Positions 24,993 through 33,081 of a stretch of 64,000 nt of DNA are shown here, one piece after another. The notes below the pieces were generated by a model. The model was not told the DNA's origin and ran no database searches. It was given only the letters and a program-made list of their open reading frames with translations. The first letter of the stretch is position 1, and every line of letters begins with the position of its first letter. Source of the DNA: DATHAP01 sp963762865 (GTDB lineage: Bacteria; Actinomycetota; Actinomycetes; JACCUZ01); NCBI GenBank assembly GCA_963762865.1, contig CAVXNC010000024.1, positions 62,001-126,000 of the forward strand, written 5' to 3'. The position numbers and the translations under genes are program-made.

Positions 24993-26108
24993 ATGCCCAG
25001 ACACGATCGGTACGGACCCGGGTTGAAGGCCATCCTGCTGAGCGGCACGTGCGCGCTCATGGTGTCGTTGTTCCTTACTCGCTGGGCGATCGCGCAGTTC
25101 GCCACCTGGGGCCTTGGGCAGCTGATCCGCGACGACGGCCCTAGGACCCATCACGTGAAGCGGGGTACCCCGACGATGGGCGGCGCCGCCATCGTGGTCT
25201 CGGTGGTTGTCGGCTATGCGTCCGCCAAGCTGTTGGCCTGGGACCCACCCTCCCGGTCCGCGCTCCTGGTGCTCTTTCTCCTGGTGGGCATGGCCGGGGT
25301 GGGATTCCTCGACGACTTCATCAAGGTCAGGAGGCAGCGCAGCCTCGGTCTCCGGAGCAAGGCGAAGGTGTTAGGACAGACCGTTGTCAGCCTCACGTTC
25401 GGATTCCTAGCGCTCCACCCGCTGGGCGACGGGGCGGCAGCCGTTGTTTCGCACAGGCTTTCCCTCGGGCATGACTTCGGCCCGGCGTTGCCTTGGGTGA
25501 TCGTCATGGCGCTCATCTGGGTCATGGTGAGCGGGACCAGCAACGCGACGAACCTCATCGACGGACTCGACGGGCTGCTCACAGGCAGTGCCACGATGGT
25601 CTTCGGCGCGTACACCATCATCGGCATCTGGCAGAACAACCACTCGTGCGGATCCGTCGGCACGACCAACGGCTTGTGCTACCCAGTGGCTTCCCCGCTG
25701 GACCTGGCTACCGTCGCAGCCGCCCTGGCCGGCGCCTGCTTCGGGTTCCTGTGGTGGAACGCATCCCCGGCCAAGATCATCTTGGGGGACACCGGCTCCC
25801 TCGCCCTGGGGGCAGCCATGGCGGGGCTCGCACTGATGACCCGGACCGAGCTGCTCCTGATCGTCCTCGGCGGCTTGTACGTCGCCGTCACCGGGTCGGT
25901 GATGCTCCAGGTGTCCTGGTTCAAGCTGACCAGGCGCACCACCGGGGTGGGCAGGAGGATCTTCCGCATGGCGCCGCTCCAGCATCACTTCGAACTGCTC
26001 GGCTGGGAGCAGGTCACGGTGGTGATCCGCTTCTGGATCATCGCGGGGATGTGCGCCGCGACTGGGCTCGGAATCTTCTACAGCGACTGGCTGGGAAGCC
26101 AGTCATAG
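24993..26108 (+). CDS. mraY: Phospho-N-acetylmuramoyl-pentapeptide transferase, isolated copy
   Basis: A multi-pass membrane enzyme that transfers phospho-MurNAc-pentapeptide to undecaprenyl phosphate, making lipid I. Motifs: IRDDGPRTHHVKRGTPTMGG, GFLDDFIKVRRQRSLGLRSK, NATNLIDGLDGLLTGSA and RMAPLQHHFELLGWEQ. About ten hydrophobic helices and 371 residues from ATG 24993. MraY is normally inside the division/cell-wall (dcw) cluster; here murE, murF, murD and ftsW are all absent, so this is either a paralogue or a relocated gene. The start could be an upstream GTG (24927), but that would place the 19-bp palindrome inside the coding region. Confidence 0.9.
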   Translation: MPRHDRYGPGLKAILLSGTCALMVSLFLTRWAIAQFATWGLGQLIRDDGPRTHHVKRGTPTMGGAAIVVSVVVGYASAKLLAWDPPSRSALLVLFLLVGMAGVGFLDDFIKVRRQRSLGLRSKAKVLGQTVVSLTFGFLALHPLGDGAAAVVSHRLSLGHDFGPALPWVIVMALIWVMVSGTSNATNLIDGLDGLLTGSATMVFGAYTIIGIWQNNHSCGSVGTTNGLCYPVASPLDLATVAAALAGACFGFLWWNASPAKIILGDTGSLALGAAMAGLALMTRTELLLIVLGGLYVAVTGSVMLQVSWFKLTRRTTGVGRRIFRMAPLQHHFELLGWEQVTVVIRFWIIAGMCAATGLGIFYSDWLGSQS

Positions 26109-26149
26109 AGCCACCCGAACGTCGACATGATGCCGATCGCCGCGTCAGG

Positions 26150-27085
26150 TCAGTTCGTCATGTCCCGCCACGGACGGCGGACCTGGTTCGCCTCGCGGTT
26201 GACCGCCCACGCATCCGCGACCGGTCCGACGTGCCCGAGCTTGTCGGGGTTCAGCACCGAGCGGATCGTCTGGATCTGCCCGTCGAGCACGTCGATGGCC
26301 CAGGTCGTCAGCACCCCGCCGTCGCGGTCGCGGAAGATCGCGCCGGGCTGACCGTTGACCTCGTGCCGCTCGAAGACGACACCGATGCGCTGGAACGGGT
26401 CGCTCATCGCCGCCAGGACGCGGGCCACGTTGTCCCCGCCGATGATGCCCCTGGCCCACTGCGGTGCCTTGCCGCCGCCGTCGCCGACCATCTGGGCGTC
26501 GGCGGCAAGCAGCTCCCGCAGCCCGTCGACGTCGCCCTCCTTGAAGGCGTCGAAGAACCGCTCGGCGAGCTCGTCCCGTTCTCGCCGGTCTGCCTCGAAA
26601 CGCGGCCGACCGTCGTCCATGTGCCGGCGTGCCCGCACGGCGAGCTGACGACAGGCGGCCTCCGACCGGCCCACCGCAGCGGCGACCTCCGGGAAGCTGA
26701 ACCCGAACACCTCCCGCAGCACGAAGACCGCCCGCTCGAGCGGGCTGAGCCGCTCGAGCAGCAGCAGGGCGGCCATGGACACCGAGTCGGCCAGCTCCGC
26801 CGAGCGCTCCGGGTCCTCGTAGGGGTCGGTGAGCAGCGGCTCGGGGAACCACTCACCGACGTACGCCTCCCGCCGCACCCTGGCCGAGCGCAGCACGTCG
26901 ATCGAGATCCGGGTCACCACGGCCGAGAGGAAGGCCTTGGTCGACGTGGGTGTCGTCCCGGAGGCTTCGTAGCGGAGCCAGGTCTCCTGGACCGCGTCCT
27001 CCGCCTCGGTCACGCTGCCCATCAGTCGATAGGCGATCGAGAACAGCAGCGGACGCAGCTCCTCGAACTGCTCGGCCTTGGTCAC
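26150..27085 (-). CDS. ECF41-family (SigJ-like) sigma factor with SnoaL-like C-terminal domain
   Basis: A 311-residue sigma factor. Region 2 is TEAEDAVQETWLRYEAS, region 4 is LSPLERAVFVLREVFGFSFPEVAAAVGRSEAACRQLAVRARRH. A linker with WFPEP (79-83) and a SnoaL-like domain with DGGGK (202-206) and NPDKL (about 278-282) are the hallmarks of ECF41 sigma factors, where the C-terminal extension modulates activity in place of a separate anti-sigma factor. The GTG at 27085 overlaps the epimerase stop, so both genes are co-expressed from the ECF41-type promoter at 28044-28070. Confidence 0.93.
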   Translation of the reverse strand: MTKAEQFEELRPLLFSIAYRLMGSVTEAEDAVQETWLRYEASGTTPTSTKAFLSAVVTRISIDVLRSARVRREAYVGEWFPEPLLTDPYEDPERSAELADSVSMAALLLLERLSPLERAVFVLREVFGFSFPEVAAAVGRSEAACRQLAVRARRHMDDGRPRFEADRRERDELAERFFDAFKEGDVDGLRELLAADAQMVGDGGGKAPQWARGIIGGDNVARVLAAMSDPFQRIGVVFERHEVNGQPGAIFRDRDGGVLTTWAIDVLDGQIQTIRSVLNPDKLGHVGPVADAWAVNREANQVRRPWRDMTN

Positions 27086-28002
27086 GCCAGCCCTTCCCTG
27101 AACCCCAGGCGCCACGAGGGGTAGCGCAGCTCCCAGCCGAGCTCCCGCTTGGCCTTGGCGTTGGAGAAGCCGCGTCCCTCGGTCATCATGCCCACGGCCA
27201 CGTCACCGGCGATCAGCCGGGCCAGCCAGGTCGGGACCTTCCTCGGCCGCTTCGCCCCGGTGGCGGACGCGAGGTACGGGAGCCATTCGCTCGCCGGGGC
27301 AGGCTCGTCGTCGACGATGTTGAAGACACCCTTCGCCTGCTGCTCGATCGCGAGCACAGTGGCGCTCGCCGCGTCGTCGACGTGGATCCAGGAGAAGTAC
27401 CCGGTGCCGCCGCCCACGAGGGGGAACTGCCGCTTGCGCACGACCTCGAGCTGGTCGTCGCTCGCGCCGGGCCCGTAGAACCCGCCGTACCGCAGGGCGA
27501 CGCCACCGGCCTTCACGACCACGTCCTCGACATGGCTGATGGCGGCCATCTGCGGCTCCGCCACAGTCCCCGTCATCGGCTCCAGCCCGTCCTCCTCGGT
27601 CTTCACCCAGCCGCTGGTGCGGATGCCGTTGAAGCTCCCGAAGCTCTGCGCCACGACGTGCGCGACACCGGCTGCCTCGGCCGCGGCGAGGAGGTGGTCC
27701 GTCCCCTCGGTGCGCAGCCGGTTGGTGGTCGCGAACCACCGGTCCATGTGCCGGAAGTCGGGCTTGCCGGCGATCGAGGTCATCTGGTGCACCATCGTGT
27801 CCGGCTTCGCCGCTGCCACTGCCTCACCGACCGATGCCGCGTCCAGCCCGTCCATCACGACCGCGTCGGCGCCCATCTTCTCCAGCGAGACCAGCCTGCC
27901 GGGCTTGGACGTCGTCGCGGTCACCTGATGGCCGCGCGCCACGAGCTCCGGTACCAGCCGCTGACCGATGACCCCTGTTCCGCCTGCCACGAAAACCCGC
28001 AT
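27082..28002 (-). CDS. NAD(P)-dependent epimerase/reductase, ECF41 partner (COE-type) protein
   Basis: An extended short-chain-dehydrogenase-like protein of 306 residues. MRVFVAGGTGVIGQRLVPEL gives the N-terminal GxxGxxG Rossmann motif; YGGFYGPGASDDQ, GYFSWIHVDDAASATV and FNIVDDEPAPASEWLPYLA are typical of this atypical-SDR group. ECF41 sigma factors are usually encoded next to a carboxymuconolactone decarboxylase, oxidoreductase or epimerase, and this pair fits. Start ATG 28002 has AGGAAGG eight bases upstream; ATG 28008 has too little space, and an open frame to 28071 is upstream of the promoter -10. Confidence 0.9.
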   Translation of the reverse strand: MRVFVAGGTGVIGQRLVPELVARGHQVTATTSKPGRLVSLEKMGADAVVMDGLDAASVGEAVAAAKPDTMVHQMTSIAGKPDFRHMDRWFATTNRLRTEGTDHLLAAAEAAGVAHVVAQSFGSFNGIRTSGWVKTEEDGLEPMTGTVAEPQMAAISHVEDVVVKAGGVALRYGGFYGPGASDDQLEVVRKRQFPLVGGGTGYFSWIHVDDAASATVLAIEQQAKGVFNIVDDEPAPASEWLPYLASATGAKRPRKVPTWLARLIAGDVAVGMMTEGRGFSNAKAKRELGWELRYPSWRLGFREGLA

Positions 28003-28043
28003 TGCCATCACCTTCCTGTGTCGGTTGTCTCTCTCGGACTTGA

Positions 28044-28070
28044 GACGAGACAGCCGCGCGGGCTGTGACA
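28044..28070 (-). promoter_or_regulatory. ECF41-type promoter (TGTCACA-N16-CGTC)
   Basis: On the minus strand TGTCACA (28070-28064) is followed by exactly 16 bases and CGTC (28047-28044), both elements and spacing of the published ECF41 promoter. It lies about 42 bases upstream of the epimerase ATG, giving a leader of about 35 bases. This implies autoregulation of the epimerase-sigma operon. Confidence 0.85.
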
Positions 28071-28092
28071 TGCACGCGGAGAGTCGCGCGGA

Positions 28093-28584
28093 TCAGAGCC
28101 GGTGCAGGGTGACGTCGGTCAGCTCCCCGCCGCGCACGGTCGCGGTCAGATAGGTGTGGTGCGGCTGACGTCGACGGTCGGTGGGCGAGCCCGGGTTGAG
28201 CAGTCGCATCCCGCGCGGCGTCGTGGTGTCCCACGGGATGTGGCTGTGCCCGAAGACGAGAACGTCGACGTCGGGGTGTGCCTCGTCGCACCGCCTCTCG
28301 CGGCCGGTAGACGGACCCGTCTCGTGTACGACGCCAAGCCGGAGACCGTCGAGCTCGACGCGGGCAACTTCGGGCAACCGAGCCCGGATGGCCGGGCCGT
28401 CGTTGTTGCCGAAGACGCCGACCAGCCGCTTCGCTCTCGCCTCGAGCTCGTCGACAAGGGACTCGTCGACCCAGTCCCCGGCGTGCACGACGACGTCAGC
28501 TGCATCGACGGCCGCCCAGACATCGTCGGGCAGCGTCCGAGCCCGCCGAGGCACGTGGGTGTCGGCGATCAGGAGCAGCTTCAC
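28093..28584 (-). CDS. YfcE/MJ0936-type metallophosphoesterase
   Basis: A small calcineurin-like phosphodiesterase of 163 residues from the GTG at 28584. Metal-binding motifs in order: LLLIADTHVPRRA (D-x-H), VVHAGDWVD (GDxxD variant), GVFGNNDG (GNxD variant), GVVHETG and LVFGHSHIPW (GHSH). This is the YfcE-like single-domain architecture. An in-frame ATG at 28614 would add ten residues; neither has a clear ribosome-binding site. It sits between the epimerase and an MFS pump on the same strand, with 35-91 base gaps. Confidence 0.88.
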   Translation of the reverse strand: MKLLLIADTHVPRRARTLPDDVWAAVDAADVVVHAGDWVDESLVDELEARAKRLVGVFGNNDGPAIRARLPEVARVELDGLRLGVVHETGPSTGRERRCDEAHPDVDVLVFGHSHIPWDTTTPRGMRLLNPGSPTDRRRQPHHTYLTATVRGGELTDVTLHRL

Positions 28585-28626
28585 CCGACGACCATGCCCG
28601 ATGGCGGGCGACATGCTCAGCAGAGG

Positions 28627-29931
28627 TCAGGCAGCGAGCAGGTCGACGCGCTCGAGATCCCGGGATCGGCCGCGGCGCTCCACGAGGACCGACGCACCGA
28701 GCACGGCAAGTCCGATGACCGCAAGGCCCGCCCCCACCACGGCAGGGGACGTGTAGCCCCACCCGGCCGCGATGACCACACCGCCGAGCCAGGCACCCAG
28801 CGCGTTGGCCATGTTCAGCGCCGAGTGGTTCAGCGTGACGGCCAACGCCTTCCCGTCACCAGAGACGTCGAGCAGTCGCGCGGTGATCGCCGGAAGTGAC
28901 ATCGACATGACGATGCCGAGGATCGTCGCCGTCGCCGCGGCTGTCACGACGCCGTGGGCGGTGACGGTGAAGAGCAGCAGCGTGGCGACGGTCAGCACCG
29001 GGCCGATCACAAGCGCCCGCAGCACCGACCAGTCGGCGAGATGCCCACCCGCAACGGTGCCGACCGTCATGCCGACACCCAGCAGCGCCAGCACGATCGG
29101 CACCTGTCCGTCGCTGTAGCCGCTCACCTCGGTCAGCGTCACCGCGATGTAGCTGTAGACCGCGAAGAAGCCGCCGAAGCCGACCGCCCCGATCAGCAGC
29201 GTCAGCCAGACCAACGGTCGCCGAAGCGCGGTCAGCTCGCGCCGCGGGCTGGCCCCGTGGGCGCCGACGCGGGGAACCGAGATCTCGACGGCAAGCACGG
29301 TGAGGGCAGCGATGACGACCACCACGATGTAGGCCGAGCGCCAGCCGAGTGCTTGCCCCAGCAGCGTCGTGAGCGGCACACCGACGACGTTCGCCACCGT
29401 CAGCCCGGTCATCGTCGACGCGACTGCCCGCGCCCGTCGGCCCGGCGGCACCAGCGCAGCGGCCACCACCGCGGCGAAGCCGAAGTAGGCGCCGTGCGGC
29501 AGCCCGCTGAGGAAGCGTGCACCGACGAACATCGAGAAGCTCGGCGCCATCGCCGACAGCAGGTTGCCGACGCCGATGGCGGCGGCGAGGAAGAGCAGCA
29601 GCCCCTTGCGGGGCATCCGAGCGGCGAGCACCGCGAAGAGCGGCGCGCCGACGACGACCCCGAGCGCGTAGGCGGAGATGGCGTGGCCGGCGGTCGGCAC
29701 CGAGACGTCCAGGTCGCGTGCGACGTCGGGCAGCAGGCCCATGCTGGCGAACTCGGTGGTGCCGATCCCGAAGCCGCCCAGAGCAAGGGCGGTGAGGCTC
29801 ACCCAGACCGGGACGCACCGGCCGCGCACGCCGTTGCGGCGGGGCAGCGGGGTCGGCTCGACGCCGGAAGTCGCCCCGGAAGAGGCGGGCGCAGCAGCGC
29901 GAGCGTCCGGGACGGACGTGGAGGGGGGCAC
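28627..29931 (-). CDS. MFS transporter, DHA1 (AraJ-like) family
   Basis: A 12-helix drug:H+ antiporter-type permease of 434 residues. The first helix WVSLTALALGGFGIGTTEFASMGLLPDVARDL and the loop RMPRKGLLLF (variant of the MFS GxxxDRxGRR motif) place it with AraJ/Cmx-like exporters. The best start is the GTG at 29931, with AGGAAG seven bases upstream; it leaves about 34 non-membrane residues at the N-terminus. The frame is open to 30045. Substrate unknown. Confidence 0.88.
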   Translation of the reverse strand: MPPSTSVPDARAAAPASSGATSGVEPTPLPRRNGVRGRCVPVWVSLTALALGGFGIGTTEFASMGLLPDVARDLDVSVPTAGHAISAYALGVVVGAPLFAVLAARMPRKGLLLFLAAAIGVGNLLSAMAPSFSMFVGARFLSGLPHGAYFGFAAVVAAALVPPGRRARAVASTMTGLTVANVVGVPLTTLLGQALGWRSAYIVVVVIAALTVLAVEISVPRVGAHGASPRRELTALRRPLVWLTLLIGAVGFGGFFAVYSYIAVTLTEVSGYSDGQVPIVLALLGVGMTVGTVAGGHLADWSVLRALVIGPVLTVATLLLFTVTAHGVVTAAATATILGIVMSMSLPAITARLLDVSGDGKALAVTLNHSALNMANALGAWLGGVVIAAGWGYTSPAVVGAGLAVIGLAVLGASVLVERRGRSRDLERVDLLAA

Positions 29932-30082
29932 GGCGGGGCTTCCTGGCAGGACGGGCGTCGGTCGGTGCTGCTCGGGTCGGGGTCGAGGCCCCAAGGGTGC
30001 GAATGCATCCCGGTCCCTGATCCATTCCGACGCCCGCCCCGGCATCTCACATCCGCCGTGCTTCGGCAGGATCCCAGCGGCG

Positions 30083-30466
30083 TCAGGCAGGAACTCGACG
30101 CTCCTCCATGAACCCGACGGGCGTGTCGTCCGGATCGGCCACGAACGCCATCCACAGCTCCGTGTCGCCGTCCCGGTGGACCAGGTGCGCCCCCGAGATC
30201 TGCCGGGCGCCCCGCCCGGTCACCTCCGCCAGCGTGGCGTCGACGTCGGAGACCCGGTAGTAGACGACCGGTCGCGACCGGAAGCGCTCGTCCTCCGGCA
30301 CCCCGAGGTAGAGCCGCACACCTCCGGCGTCGAAGAAGGCCATCGGCTGCCCCTGCACGGTGAACAGGTGCGTCAGGCCGAGCACGTCACGGTAGAAGCG
30401 CACCGACTCCTCGAGGTCACTGACGCTCACGTGCAGCTGGCCGATGCCTTGGATCTCGCTGGTCAT
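30083..30466 (-). CDS. VOC-family protein under MarR-type control
   Basis: A 127-residue vicinal-oxygen-chelate protein. IGQLHVSVSDLEESVRFYRDVLGLTHLFTV and the end DTELWMAFVADPDDTPVGFMEE are typical glyoxalase/bleomycin-resistance-fold signatures (His and Glu metal-ligand candidates). The start is ATG 30466, with GGAG upstream. It is divergent from a MarR-family gene; its promoter holds a palindrome between -35 and -10. A role in detoxifying an aromatic or electrophilic ligand of the regulator is plausible but inferred. Confidence 0.87.
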   Translation of the reverse strand: MTSEIQGIGQLHVSVSDLEESVRFYRDVLGLTHLFTVQGQPMAFFDAGGVRLYLGVPEDERFRSRPVVYYRVSDVDATLAEVTGRGARQISGAHLVHRDGDTELWMAFVADPDDTPVGFMEERRVPA

Positions 30467-30495
30467 CTCGGTCGTCTCCGTTCGACACGCCACAT

Positions 30496-30522
30496 CGAAT
30501 ACTTCAGGTGCTGAACTGTCAA
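30496..30522 (-). promoter_or_regulatory. VOC promoter with MarR-type operator
   Basis: On the minus strand a consensus -35 TTGACA (30522-30517) is followed by the dyad TTCAG-N3-CTGAA (30503-30515) and a -10-like TATTCG (30501-30496). The palindrome fills the core promoter, so a bound regulator would block transcription. The divergent MarR-family gene begins at 30549. The 15-base spacing to TATTCG is short; TTCGAT at 17 bases is an alternative -10. Confidence 0.65.
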
Positions 30523-30548
30523 GAGGTTCATGCTGTTAACTGTCTCGG

Positions 30549-31025
30549 ATGAGCTCGGACCTGCCTCCGCTGCCTGCCGGAGTCCCCCGCAACAGCCGCC
30601 ACCGGGTCGCGAACGCCTTGAACAGCACCGCGATCCACGCCATCCGGGCAGCCCGGACAGCGGACACCGTGACCGGTCTCACCCCGGAGCGGCTCTCCCT
30701 GCTCTCGGTCCTCGTCTTCGGCGGGCCGGCCACGATGTCGGCGCTGGCCAGGGCCGAGCAGGTCACCCGGCCGGCGATCACCCGCACCGTCGGGGCCTTG
30801 GAGGCGGCTGGTCTGGTCCGTCGCGAGGAGGTGGCGGCCGACCGGCGGCAGAGCCTCGTGTCGGCGACGGCTGCGGGCAAGCGGCTGCTGGAGGCCGGGC
30901 GGCGGGCCCGGATCGAGCGACTTGCGGCCGTCCTTGGCGACGTACGCCCGGAAGAGCTGACCGAGCTGGACCGGGCGCTCGCCGTGGTGCGGAAGGCGCT
31001 GCGCAGCAGCGCACAACGGGGCTGA
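30549..31025 (+). CDS. MarR-family transcriptional regulator
   Basis: A 158-residue winged-helix repressor. The helix-turn-helix is in ATMSALARAEQVTRPAITRTVGALEAAGL (about 60-88) and the wing in VRREEVAADRRQSLVSATAAG (D-x-R motif), followed by the C-terminal dimer helices. It lies head to head with the VOC gene at 30466 and convergent with the Lrp gene. Autoregulation and control of the VOC gene are inferred from the palindrome in the shared spacer. Confidence 0.9.
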   Translation: MSSDLPPLPAGVPRNSRHRVANALNSTAIHAIRAARTADTVTGLTPERLSLLSVLVFGGPATMSALARAEQVTRPAITRTVGALEAAGLVRREEVAADRRQSLVSATAAGKRLLEAGRRARIERLAAVLGDVRPEELTELDRALAVVRKALRSSAQRG

Positions 31026-31030
31026 CCGAA

Positions 31031-31483
31031 TTAGGCGGGTGCCTCGCCGGCGACCCGGCCCTCCCACTTGGTCGACAGCACGACGGTGGTCCGGGTGCGG
31101 GCCACGCCGCGGATGGAGCGCAGCCGGGAGAGCGTGCTCTCGAGGGCGGGGACGTCGGGGACCCGCACCTTGAGCAGGAAGCTCTCGTCGCCGGCGACGA
31201 ACCAGCAGTCCTCGACCTCCTCGACGCGCTCCAGGGAGCGGCCGACGGTGTCCTGGTCGGAGGTGTCGGTGAGGTGGACGCCGACGAGGGCGGCGACCGA
31301 GCGGCCGAGGGCGACCGGGTCGACCGCCGCGTGGTAGCCGATGATCACCCCGTCGCGCTCCAGGCGGCCTACCCGCTCGGTGACGCTCGGGCCGGAGAGG
31401 CCGACGGCGCGGCCCAGCTCGGCCCAGGAGGCACGGGCGTCCTGGCGGAGCGCGCGGATCAGGGCCCGGTCGATGTCATCCAC
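31031..31483 (-). CDS. Lrp/AsnC-family transcriptional regulator
   Basis: A 150-residue feast/famine regulator. The helix-turn-helix is DIDRALIRALRQDARASWAELGRAVGLSGPSVTERVGRLERDG split over residues 3-45, and the RAM ligand-binding domain covers about 62-145 (VGVHLTDTSDQDTVGRSLER, FVAGDESFLLKVRV). The ATG at 31483 lies in a roughly 100-base divergent spacer shared with a 40-residue ORF that has a strong promoter; this suggests, but does not show, that the regulator acts there. Confidence 0.92.
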   Translation of the reverse strand: MDDIDRALIRALRQDARASWAELGRAVGLSGPSVTERVGRLERDGVIIGYHAAVDPVALGRSVAALVGVHLTDTSDQDTVGRSLERVEEVEDCWFVAGDESFLLKVRVPDVPALESTLSRLRSIRGVARTRTTVVLSTKWEGRVAGEAPA

Positions 31484-31515
31484 AGTTCGGGACCCCCTTC
31501 GCCTGGGAAGATACT

Positions 31516-31544
31516 TTGCCGATAGGGTGTTACCACCTTAGAAT
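31516..31544 (+). promoter_or_regulatory. Sigma-70-type promoter for the 40-aa ORF
   Basis: TTGCCG (31516-31521), a 17-base spacer and TAGAAT (31539-31544) form a near-consensus housekeeping promoter. The spacer contains GGTGTTACCACC, an imperfect dyad that could be an Lrp site because the divergent lrp-like gene starts 33 bases away. Confidence 0.7.
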
Positions 31545-31584
31545 CGAAGGCAACAAGGCCGCAAGACCTCAGAAAGTAGGAATC

Positions 31585-31707
31585 GTGTTCACCCTCGACC
31601 TGGCCCGCGCGCACATCCGCGAGCTGACCCGGCAAGCTGACGACCACCGTCAGATCCACGACGCGCACGCGCCCCGGCGCCGCCGCCGTCAGCTCCGCCG
31701 CGGCTGA
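31585..31707 (+). CDS. Basic 40-residue microprotein
   Basis: MFTLDLARAHIRELTRQADD followed by a His/Arg-rich tail ending RRRRRQLRRG. The GTG start at 31585 has AGGA six bases upstream and a strong promoter about 40 bases upstream. The N-terminal half would form an amphipathic helix; the C-terminus is strongly cationic and could bind nucleic acid or lipid. No family recognised. Confidence 0.55.
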   Translation: MFTLDLARAHIRELTRQADDHRQIHDAHAPRRRRRQLRRG

Positions 31708-31778
31708 CCCGGCCATGGCGCCAGCGGGCACGGCCCGCGCAAGGCACGTAGGCTGACCAGCGGAGGGATGCTCACCCC

Positions 31779-32165
31779 ATGCTCAAGGTCCTGCTGTACG
31801 CCCTGCCGATCATCCTGGCGATCTACGCGCTGGTCGATCTCGTGCAGACCCGCGACGAGGACGTCCAGGGGCTGCCGAAGCTCATCTGGGTCGTCCTGAT
31901 CGTGCTGATCTGGGTCATCGGCCCGGCCGCCTGGCTGCTCGCCGGCAAGCGCGGCCGATCGATCCTGCCCAACCTGTCGCCGCGCGCGGCCGGCGGTCCC
32001 AGTGGCCCGCCCGCGCGTCCGATGGCGCCGGACGACGACCCGGACTTCCTGCGCGGGCTCGGCCGGTCGACGCCGCCTCCCACGCCTCCCCCTGCGCCGC
32101 CTGCAGCCCCGCGCTCCGACGCGGACGACGAGCCGGGTGACGACCCGCCGGTCACCGCTCGCTGA
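31779..32165 (+). CDS. PLDc_N-domain membrane protein
   Basis: A 128-residue protein with the phospholipase-D-nuclease N-terminal domain: a first helix KVLLYALPIILAIYALVDLV, the TRDEDVQGLPKLIWVVLIVL signature and a second helix ending GPAAWLLAGKRG. A proline/acidic cytoplasmic tail with PPPTPPPAPPAAP follows. The domain alone has no catalytic residues. It overlaps the convergent phosphotransferase gene by 14 bases. Confidence 0.88.
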   Translation: MLKVLLYALPIILAIYALVDLVQTRDEDVQGLPKLIWVVLIVLIWVIGPAAWLLAGKRGRSILPNLSPRAAGGPSGPPARPMAPDDDPDFLRGLGRSTPPPTPPPAPPAAPRSDADDEPGDDPPVTAR

Positions 32166-32949
32166 CCGCCCGGACCAGCGCCGCCCTGTTGTCGCGCAGC
32201 CACGCGTCGTCAGCGGCCGCCCGCGCCTCGCCGTCGGTCTCCGCCCAGTGGCTCGCCCAGGGCTCGCGCCCGGCTGCTGCCTCCGCGCGGACATGGCCGA
32301 TCTGCTGCGCGCGTTCCTGGAGGATCACGTCGACGAGCTCCGCCGCCCGCTCCGGCTCGAGCCCGTAGGCGCGAGCGAGAAGACCGACTCGCCGTACGCC
32401 GTCAAGCTGGTCGGGATGGTGCAGCCGCGCGCCGGGCGCGTGCATCGGTGCCCACTCCTCGCACGCGATGGCGAGGTCCCACAGCGGCCGGCCCGGTGCC
32501 GCCTCCCCGAAGTCGATGAAGGCGACGACGCGACCGTCCCGGAAGACCACGTTCTCCGGGAAGAGGTCGTTGTGGCAGACGACCGGGCCGCCCTCGCGAT
32601 CGGACCACTCGTCGGGCCAGCCGGCGGCTGACGTCTGGTCGAAAGTCGCTGTCGCGTCGTGGAAGCGGCGCAGCAGCCGGCCGACGCTCTCGAGCGCCAC
32701 GTCGGTCAGCGCCCACTGCGGGTAGGGCGGCAGCGGTACGTCACCCTCGACGAACGTGAGGATGTCGCGGCCCTGCTCGTCGACTCCGAGGAACCGTGGC
32801 GCGGCCTCGAAACCGACATCCTCGAGGTGCCTGAGCAACGCGCGCATGGCGGGCGACGACCGTCTGGCCGGTCGGCGCACGGTGTCGCCGACCCGCACCA
32901 CACCCGCGCCCGGGTCCATCCCGCCCGCCAGGGCCGACTCGTCGCTCAC
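32152..32949 (-). CDS. Aminoglycoside phosphotransferase (APH)-family kinase
   Basis: A 265-residue kinase-like protein. The catalytic loop VVCHNDLFPENVVF (HxDxxxxN) and the metal motif VVAFIDFGEAAPGRPLWDLA (D of DFG) are intact; RFLGVDEQGRDILTFVEGDV is the typical N-lobe end. The start is the GTG at 32949. The family includes antibiotic, choline, fructosamine and homoserine kinases; this one is closer to the generic actinobacterial APH proteins and its substrate is unknown. Confidence 0.87.
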   Translation of the reverse strand: MSDESALAGGMDPGAGVVRVGDTVRRPARRSSPAMRALLRHLEDVGFEAAPRFLGVDEQGRDILTFVEGDVPLPPYPQWALTDVALESVGRLLRRFHDATATFDQTSAAGWPDEWSDREGGPVVCHNDLFPENVVFRDGRVVAFIDFGEAAPGRPLWDLAIACEEWAPMHAPGARLHHPDQLDGVRRVGLLARAYGLEPERAAELVDVILQERAQQIGHVRAEAAAGREPWASHWAETDGEARAAADDAWLRDNRAALVRAVSER

Positions 32950-33081
32950 GCCGCCAGCGTGCACGATCCGCCCGGCAACGTGCTGTCGCAGGCAGGAACC
33001 AGGGCGAATCGGGACGTGAGGAGTCAGGCGTTGAGGTGCCGACCACAAGAGACCACCATGAAGGTCGACGAGGAGGCAGAC

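Noticed and set aside
28003..28071. Longer epimerase starting at 28071
   Set aside because: This start is upstream of the -10 element of the ECF41 promoter, so it could not be translated from that transcript.
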